The notes under the pieces: generated by a model
What the model was told of the DNA's origin: nothing
Databases searched by the model: none
Seen by the model: only the letters and a program-made list of their open reading frames with translations
Translations under genes and position numbers: made by a program
Shown: positions 58,247-64,000 of the stretch, piece by piece
Layout: every line of letters starts with the position of its first letter
How positions within the stretch are numbered: position 1 is the first letter of the stretch
From: Rhodoferax ferrireducens T118
Lineage (GTDB): Bacteria > Pseudomonadota > Gammaproteobacteria > Burkholderiales > Burkholderiaceae_C
NCBI RefSeq assembly: GCF_000013605.1
Contig: NC_007908.1
Location: 1,302,001 to 1,366,000, forward strand
Direction of reading: 5' to 3'
DNA length: 64,000 nucleotides

Positions 58247-58389
58247 GTAAAGCTCCAAAAGTTAAGAAAAGAAAACGAGACAGACTCTCACAGCAGATTC
58301 CGTGCCATTCCCAAAAAAAGTTCCAAAACGAGTTAATCATCGTTTTTTGTTTCAATCCGGCTCTGATCGTTGTTCAAACGCATTTTTTT

Positions 58390-58485
58390 AACTTCAATGA
58401 CCCGTTTTTTTGTGTGTCACGAACTTGAATGACACGGTTTTTTGCGTGTCACGAGCTTGAATGACCCGGATTGTTGTGTGTCACG
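58390..58485. repeat. three tandem 32-bp repeats ahead of the pilin gene
   Basis: Units at 58390-58421, 58422-58453 and 58454-58485. Each has CTTGAATGAC, a T-rich centre and GTGTCACG; TGACAC...GTGTCA forms an inverted pair in the middle unit. They are possible binding sites for a regulator of the pilin gene (minus) or of the Sel1 gene (plus). Confidence 0.75.
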
Positions 58486-58526
58486 GACCCTGTGATGGGG
58501 ACACGAATGATTGTTAACATGACGCC

Positions 58527-59015
58527 ATGAGTTTGAATGTCATCAGTGTCGAGGCGGCTATCGCCATTACCGAACGAAGTCGCAGTACATGGTGGCGGCG
58601 CATAGCCAAAGGCGAAATCACGCGCGTCGCCGATGACGCGCGCGGGCGCGCCATGCTACTGTGGAGCGAGGTGGTTCCGCAAATCTGTGTGCCCATGGAA
58701 CCTGATGACCTGACCTTTGTCTTGCGTGCGGATGCGGGTGACGCGGCTGCACAAAACGACATCGGCCAGTTTTTCTCTATCGCTGGCAAACACAAGATCG
58801 CACTCTATTGGCTCCAGCAGGCCGCCCAGCAAGACTACCCCGACGCCATGCAATGGCTGGGTCGCTGCTATATCAGCGGTGACGGTGTGCCAAAGAACGA
58901 CAACTTGGGCATCATGTGGATTGCCAAGGCAGCCGCCCATGATCACGTCATCGCTCAAACCCAGATAAAGGGCTTGCGGGGCGGAAAATTTGTGGCACAA
59001 ACAAATAACGTTTAG
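58527..59015 (+). CDS. Sel1-repeat protein with N-terminal helix-turn-helix-like segment
   Basis: A 162-residue protein. The first 45 residues (ISVEAAIAITERSRSTWWRRIAKGE) look like a DNA-binding helix-turn-helix. The rest holds Sel1/TPR-like helices (ALYWLQQAAQQDYPDAMQWLGRCYISGDGVPKNDNLGIMWI). Such small proteins are frequent beside pilin genes in this group. Role unknown; possibly a regulator acting on the tandem repeats next to it. Confidence 0.7.
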   Translation: MSLNVISVEAAIAITERSRSTWWRRIAKGEITRVADDARGRAMLLWSEVVPQICVPMEPDDLTFVLRADAGDAAAQNDIGQFFSIAGKHKIALYWLQQAAQQDYPDAMQWLGRCYISGDGVPKNDNLGIMWIAKAAAHDHVIAQTQIKGLRGGKFVAQTNNV

Positions 59016-59066
59016 CTGCCGCGCTGCAATGCTGATGAATTCATTGGGGTCAAATCCCTCTCAATG

Positions 59067-59102
59067 AAAAAAGCCGCTAACTGTATGTCGTTAGCGGCTT
59101 TT
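59067..59102 (+). terminator. rho-independent terminator of the Sel1 gene / tRNA-Pro (bidirectional)
   Basis: Arms AAAAGCCGCTAAC / GTTAGCGGCTTTT with an 8-nt loop. It is followed by T on both strands, so it may serve the Sel1 gene and the convergent tRNA. Confidence 0.85.
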
Positions 59103-59113
59103 GTCAGACCTAA

Positions 59114-59190
<77 letters not shown>

Positions 59191-59218
59191 AAATTCCTGT
59201 TGCTTTTTGTCCGCTGTT

Positions 59219-60202
59219 TTAAGACTGGCGTTCAAGCAACTGAGCCGCCAATTGTAGCAAACACTCAGTGTGCGGACCGGCCGGGAGTTGCCTGGCTGCG
59301 GCGATGGCGCGTTGCGCCTCCTGGGTCGCGGCCAAGTGGGCCACATCAAGCGCGCCGGTGGTTTTGACGATGTCGATGACTTGATCCAGCATGGCCACGC
59401 CGCCGGTCTCAATCGCCTCTTTGATGAGCGCGCTCTGGCTGGCAGTGCCGCGTTGCATGGCGGCAATCAGCGGCAACGTGGTCTTGCCCTCGCGCAGATC
59501 ATCGCCCAGGTTCTTGCCCATGACCGCCGCCTCACCAGTGTAGTCAAGCACGTCGTCAATGACCTGGAAAGCGGTGCCCAGGGCCTGGCCGTACTCGGCG
59601 CAGATTTCTTCCAGTTCGGGGGAACTGCCGGCCAGGATGGCGCCTACTCGGGCGCTGGCCTCGAACAGTTTGGCGGTTTTGGAGCGGATTACTTGCAGGT
59701 AGCCGGCTTCATCGAGCTCGGCGTTGTGCATGTTCATCAACTGCTGCACTTCGCCCTCGGCGATGACGTTGGTGGCGTCGGCCAGGACTTGCATGATGCG
59801 CATGTTTTGCGCGTCTACCATCATCTGAAAGCAGCGTGAATACAAAAAGTCGCCCACCAGCACACTGGCCGGGTTGCCAAAGGTTTCGTTGGCCGTCGGG
59901 TTGCCGCGCCGCAGGGACGAATCGTCCACCACGTCGTCGTGCAGCAACGTGGACGTGTGGATGAACTCAACCACGGCAGCCAGGTTGAAGCGTTGAGCCC
60001 CTTTGAAGCCGAGCGCGCCGCAAATCAGCAGCAGCAGGGCGGGGCGCAGGCGCTTGCCGCCGGCTGCAATGATGTAGCGCGCGACTTGGCCCACCAGCGG
60101 CACCCCGGAGTCAAGTCGATGCGCAATGACTTGATCGACTTCACGCATGTCTTGCGCAATGACTGACAAGGAAGGCTTGGGGCTGGATGGATTAACTTGC
60201 AA
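59219..60202 (-). CDS. ispB: octaprenyl diphosphate synthase
   Basis: A 327-residue trans-prenyl transferase. It has [12 protein letters not shown], the first Asp-rich motif [15 protein letters not shown] and the second [12 protein letters not shown]. It builds the C40 side chain for ubiquinone. Position next to rplU-rpmA-obg, divergent, is a conserved gene order in beta- and gamma-proteobacteria. Confidence 0.94.
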   Translation of the reverse strand: MQVNPSSPKPSLSVIAQDMREVDQVIAHRLDSGVPLVGQVARYIIAAGGKRLRPALLLLICGALGFKGAQRFNLAAVVEFIHTSTLLHDDVVDDSSLRRGNPTANETFGNPASVLVGDFLYSRCFQMMVDAQNMRIMQVLADATNVIAEGEVQQLMNMHNAELDEAGYLQVIRSKTAKLFEASARVGAILAGSSPELEEICAEYGQALGTAFQVIDDVLDYTGEAAVMGKNLGDDLREGKTTLPLIAAMQRGTASQSALIKEAIETGGVAMLDQVIDIVKTTGALDVAHLAATQEAQRAIAAARQLPAGPHTECLLQLAAQLLERQS

Positions 60203-60272
60203 GACAAATGACCCGTTGTGTGCGCGGATTATAGAAACGTGGCGCTGCTGAAAAGGGGGCTGAATAGTGTGG

Positions 60273-60301
60273 TTGTTGCTGACAAGGCCCTATGTTATAG
60301 T
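60273..60301 (+). promoter_or_regulatory. sigma-70 promoter of rplU-rpmA
   Basis: TTGTTG at 60273-60278, a 17-bp spacer and TATAGT at 60296-60301, about 50 bp ahead of the rplU start. Good match to the sigma-70 consensus; not tested. Confidence 0.6.
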
Positions 60302-60350
60302 AACGGGCTCTGTGAAAATCCGTTTGCAGAGAAAAATTCAAGAGGTCAAC

Positions 60351-60662
60351 ATGTACGCGGTCATAAAAACCGGCGGCAAGCAATATCGGGTTGCAGCCGG
60401 CGAAAAAATTAAAGTAGAACAGATTGCTGCGGACGTAGGCCAAGAGATTGTGTTCAACGAGGTTCTGGCGGTCGGCAACGGCGCAGAACTGAAAGTTGGC
60501 ACGCCCTTGGTGTCCGGCGCAACGGTCAGTGTCACGGTGCTGGCACACGGCAAGCACGACAAGGTCAGCATTTTCAAAATGCGCCGTCGCAAGCATTATC
60601 AGAAGCGCCAAGGGCATCGTCAGCAGTTCACTGAATTGTTGGTGAACACCATTGCTGGATAA
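60351..60662 (+). CDS. rplU: 50S ribosomal protein L21
   Basis: A 103-residue protein with [20 protein letters not shown] and the C-terminal [20 protein letters not shown]. It binds 23S rRNA in the large subunit. AGAGG 5 bp before the ATG at 60351 fixes the start; the open frame upstream is not coding. Confidence 0.98.
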   Translation: MYAVIKTGGKQYRVAAGEKIKVEQIAADVGQEIVFNEVLAVGNGAELKVGTPLVSGATVSVTVLAHGKHDKVSIFKMRRRKHYQKRQGHRQQFTELLVNTIAG

Positions 60663-60673
60663 GGAACAAGGTC

Positions 60674-60931
60674 ATGGCACATAAAAAAGGCGGCGGCTCA
60701 ACGCACAATGGGCGCGATTCCAAGCCCAAGATGCTCGGTGTGAAGAAGTTCGGTGGCGAATTGATCAGCGCAGGCGCGATCATCGTGCGCCAACGTGGCA
60801 CCAAGTTCCACCCCGGCGTCAATGTCGGTATCGGCAAGGATCACACGCTGTTTGCGCTGGTAGACGGCCATGTGGCATTTACCACCAAAGGCGCCATGAA
60901 CAAGCCGACGGTGAACGTTGCAACGGCTTAA
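60674..60931 (+). CDS. rpmA: 50S ribosomal protein L27
   Basis: An 85-residue protein with [19 protein letters not shown] and [22 protein letters not shown]. The N-terminal tail reaches the peptidyl-transferase centre. It follows rplU by 11 bp. Confidence 0.98.
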   Translation: MAHKKGGGSTHNGRDSKPKMLGVKKFGGELISAGAIIVRQRGTKFHPGVNVGIGKDHTLFALVDGHVAFTTKGAMNKPTVNVATA

Positions 60932-60953
60932 GGCCTTGCCAACTCCCCTCTAA

Positions 60954-60980
60954 GACCCTGCGCACGGCGCGGGGTTTTTT
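60954..60980 (+). terminator. rho-independent terminator of rplU-rpmA
   Basis: ACCCTGCGC and GCGCGGGGT arms with a short loop, followed by T6. It ends the ribosomal protein operon before obgE. Confidence 0.82.
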
Positions 60981-61024
60981 ATTTGTGAGACTTTGCGGGA
61001 CAGACCAAGAGTTACACGAAGTGA

Positions 61025-62122
<1,098 letters not shown>

Positions 62123-62124
62123 CG

Positions 62125-62184
62125 CAAAAAATGCTAACTATTCAATAGCTACTGACGCAGTGTAGACGGGGGCTAGAGGCCGAA
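62125..62184 (+). repeat. dispersed ~55-bp repeat supplying the proB ribosome-binding site
   Basis: CAATAGCTACTGACGCAGTG, then TAGACGGGGGCTAGAGGCCG. The AGAGG of the core at 62175-62179 lies 5 bp ahead of the proB ATG and is the only likely ribosome-binding site. Confidence 0.8.
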
Positions 62185-63321
62185 ATGACTAAAAATTTTG
62201 CATCGGTGGTGTTGCGTGATGCCCGGCGCATCGTGGTCAAGGTGGGCTCCAGCCTCGTCACCAACGAGGGGCGTGGACTGGATGAAACCGCGATTGGCGA
62301 ATGGTGTCGCCAGATCGCCCTGCTGGTGCAGGACAAGCGTGAAGTGATCATGGTCTCCAGCGGCGCCGTGGCCGAGGGCATGAAGCGCCTGGGCTGGGCC
62401 ACGCGGCCGCATCTCATTCATGAGCTGCAGGCCGCCGCCGCCGTCGGTCAGATGGGACTGGCGCAGATGTACGAGACCAAGCTGCGTGAAAACGGTTTGG
62501 GCAGCGCGCAGGTGCTGCTCACGCACGCCGACCTGGCCGACCGGGAGCGTTACCTGAACGCGCGTTCCACCTTGCTGACTCTGCTCAAACTGGGCGTGGT
62601 GCCGGTGATCAACGAGAACGACACGGTGGTCAACGACGAAATCAAGTTTGGTGACAACGACACGCTGGGCGCCCTGGTGGCCAACCTGGTGGAGGCCGAT
62701 GCCCTGGTCATTTTGACCGACCAAAAAGGGCTTTTTACGGCGGATCCGCGCAAGGATTCTTCTGCCACGTTGGTGCATGAGGCCAAGTCGGGCGACCCGG
62801 CACTGGAGGCGATGGCCGGCGGCGCGGGCTCCAACCTGGGGCGCGGCGGCATGATCACCAAAATACTGGCGGCCAAGCGCGCGGCTGGCTCGGGCGCCTC
62901 GACCGTGATTGCCTGGGGCCGCGAGCCCGATGCGCTGGTGCGCCTGAGCCAGGGCGACGCCATCGGGACGCTGCTGGTGGCGCAGACACAGAAAACACAG
63001 GCCCGCAAACAGTGGATTGCCGACCACTTGCAGCTGCGCGGCTCGGTGACGGTGGACGCCGGCGCGACGCAAAAATTGCGTGGTCAGGGCAGCAGCCTGC
63101 TGCCGATTGGCATGACAACCGTGGATGGCGATTTCTCACGCGGTGATGTGATTGCCATCCGGGATTTGCAGGGCGTCGAAATAGCGCGCGGCCTGGCCAA
63201 CTACGCCAGCGTGGAGGCAAGGCTTATTTGTCGCAAGCCCTCCACTGAATTTGAAAAGCTGCTGGGCTATGCCGCCGAGCCGGAGATGGTGCACCGGGAT
63301 AATCTGGTGCTGACCCGTTAG
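62185..63321 (+). CDS. proB: glutamate 5-kinase
   Basis: A 378-residue protein. The amino-acid kinase domain (about 1-260) shows [27 protein letters not shown] and [12 protein letters not shown]; the C-terminal PUA domain (about 285-365) has GSVTVDAGA and [19 protein letters not shown]. It catalyses the first step of proline synthesis and is feedback-inhibited by proline in the family. No proA in the window. Confidence 0.96.
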
Positions 63322-63356
63322 AGCGGCTGGCCTCGTCTGTGGGCCCTGTGCCACCT

Positions 63357-63848
63357 TTAATGGGCCACGGGGTTTTTCAGCGCCCTGACGATGTCTGCCA
63401 CCGAGTTGCCGGGCGTCGAGCGTCCTTGGCAAGCCCCTTGCCGGGCCAGCGCCATCGCATGGGGGGAGGGCAGGTTGTCGTTGAGTCCCTGCCACTGGGG
63501 ATCCTTGACGGCAGACCAATGGCCGCTGGGGCTGTAGCGGGCATAGGTCTTGACTTCACCGCTGGCGCACCGAATGCCCTCATACATGGCGTTGACCGAG
63601 TCGCTGGCATTGGTTGCCACCATCACGTAGCGCACGATGCCCTCCGGCGTAATGGTCAAAGTGGCAGGATCCACACCAAACTTCAAGGTCACGTAGCGCG
63701 GCATGTCGATGGCGATCAATTGCTTGGTATTGAACGCGGGGGGTGGCGGTGCCTCGCTTTCTTTCCAGTCGGGGTCGGCCACCACTTGGGCGCCCGCTCC
63801 GAATGCCAGCCATGCCAGGCCAAGCCAGAAAAGGCGCTTAAGTTTCAT
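63357..63848 (-). CDS. CNP1-like family secreted protein
   Basis: A 163-residue protein. A signal peptide (MKLKRLFWLGLAWLAFGAGA) is followed by DPDWKESEAPPPPAFNTKQLIAIDMP, which marks the CNP1-like family of beta-proteobacteria. Function unknown, probably periplasmic. The ATG at 63848 lies inside the end of the rppH frame, so the two are co-translated. Confidence 0.82.
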   Translation of the reverse strand: MKLKRLFWLGLAWLAFGAGAQVVADPDWKESEAPPPPAFNTKQLIAIDMPRYVTLKFGVDPATLTITPEGIVRYVMVATNASDSVNAMYEGIRCASGEVKTYARYSPSGHWSAVKDPQWQGLNDNLPSPHAMALARQGACQGRSTPGNSVADIVRALKNPVAH

Positions 63849-64000
63849 GTGGTTTTCCGCTGGCATCGAGGCCATAGCTGGTCTGTGGATTGGGCTCGAA
63901 TGAACCGCCGGGAGGGAGTTCAAAATTGGCGCCGGGCACGGCGTCAAACGTCGTCTCCTGCTCGTGTGGACGCACGCCCTGGCGCAAGAAGCGGTTTCTG
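63838..64000 (-). CDS. rppH: RNA pyrophosphohydrolase, 3' end only (partial)
   Basis: The last 54 codons of a gene that enters from beyond the window. The frame is RNRFLRQGVRPHEQE, then TTFDAVPGANFELPPGGSFE and ends DASGKPHET. The FELPPGGSFEP tail is typical of the Burkholderiales RppH (Nudix) C-terminal extension. The Nudix box itself is outside. The stop is at 63838-63840 and overlaps the CNP1-like start. Confidence 0.72.
   Translation of the reverse strand, partial: RNRFLRQGVRPHEQETTFDAVPGANFELPPGGSFEPNPQTSYGLDASGKPHET

Noticed and set aside
58390..58485. CRISPR array
   Set aside because: The three 32-bp units are directly adjacent with no spacers, and no cas gene is in the window.

Overview
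This is a GC-rich chromosomal segment of a betaproteobacterium, most likely Burkholderiales/Comamonadaceae of a Rhodoferax- or Polaromonas-like type. The case rests on the gene families and arrangements seen (ispB / tRNA-Pro / rplU-rpmA-obg-proB-CNP1-rppH block, imuA-imuB-dnaE2, pilin plus PglL-type ligase) and on a dispersed ~55 bp repeat with the core GACGGGGGCTAGAGG. The taxon is inferred, not proven.

Layout. 0-10 kb: CoA transferase, a DUF4337 membrane protein, an atypical Nramp transporter, a CopD-like protein, a Bcr/CflA efflux pump, a LysR regulator, a lipoprotein, and an MCE-protein/MlaE-permease pair, with a ~360 bp long-inverted-repeat element at 7798-8154. 10-15.4 kb: an SOS mutasome operon (imuA-imuB-dnaE2) behind a perfect CTGT-N8-ACAG LexA box. 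15.5-17.1 kb: a DUF5666 lipoprotein on the minus strand. 17.6-25.7 kb: a tight three-gene operon of a caspase-like protease, a 1831-residue protein with two alpha/beta-hydrolase domains, a CHAT protease domain and a helical repeat tail, and a membrane-anchored TIR-TPR protein. An MBL-fold hydrolase and a small helical protein follow. The three-gene unit looks like a bacterial conflict or regulated-cell-death system and is the most interesting part of the window.

27.3-55.9 kb: a large surface-polysaccharide cluster, all on the plus strand. It holds a Wzz-type chain-length regulator, Wzx flippase, Wzy-like polymerase, several glycosyltransferases, acyltransferases, and the initiating sugar-phosphate transferase at the far end. 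Sugar-nucleotide genes point to four activation chemistries: GDP-fucose (gmd, fcl), CDP-6-deoxyhexose (rfbF, rfbG), probably dTDP-aminodeoxyhexose and dTDP-6-deoxy-L-talose (WxcM-like fusion, DegT, Tll-like epimerase), and a CMP-activated unit (KdsB-like). The last sits in a compact sub-operon (34.7-41.6 kb) with an HpaI-type aldolase, a GmhA-like isomerase and a 3-dehydroquinate-synthase-like cyclase, a combination that does not match a pathway I know. The 45.6-50.4 kb stretch is visibly AT-rich, with non-coding gaps and gene remnants, as expected for exchanged O-antigen DNA.

56-58.3 kb: a type IV pilin and its PglL-type O-oligosaccharyltransferase on the minus strand, preceded by three 32 bp tandem repeats. 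The rest is housekeeping: a Sel1-repeat protein, tRNA-Pro(CGG), ispB, rplU, rpmA, obgE, proB, a CNP1-like protein, and the 3' end of rppH running off the window.

The dispersed repeat occurs at least seven times, three of them in frame inside imuB and dnaE2, and one copy supplies the apparent ribosome-binding site of proB. All assignments are by reading sequence motifs; no database search was possible.
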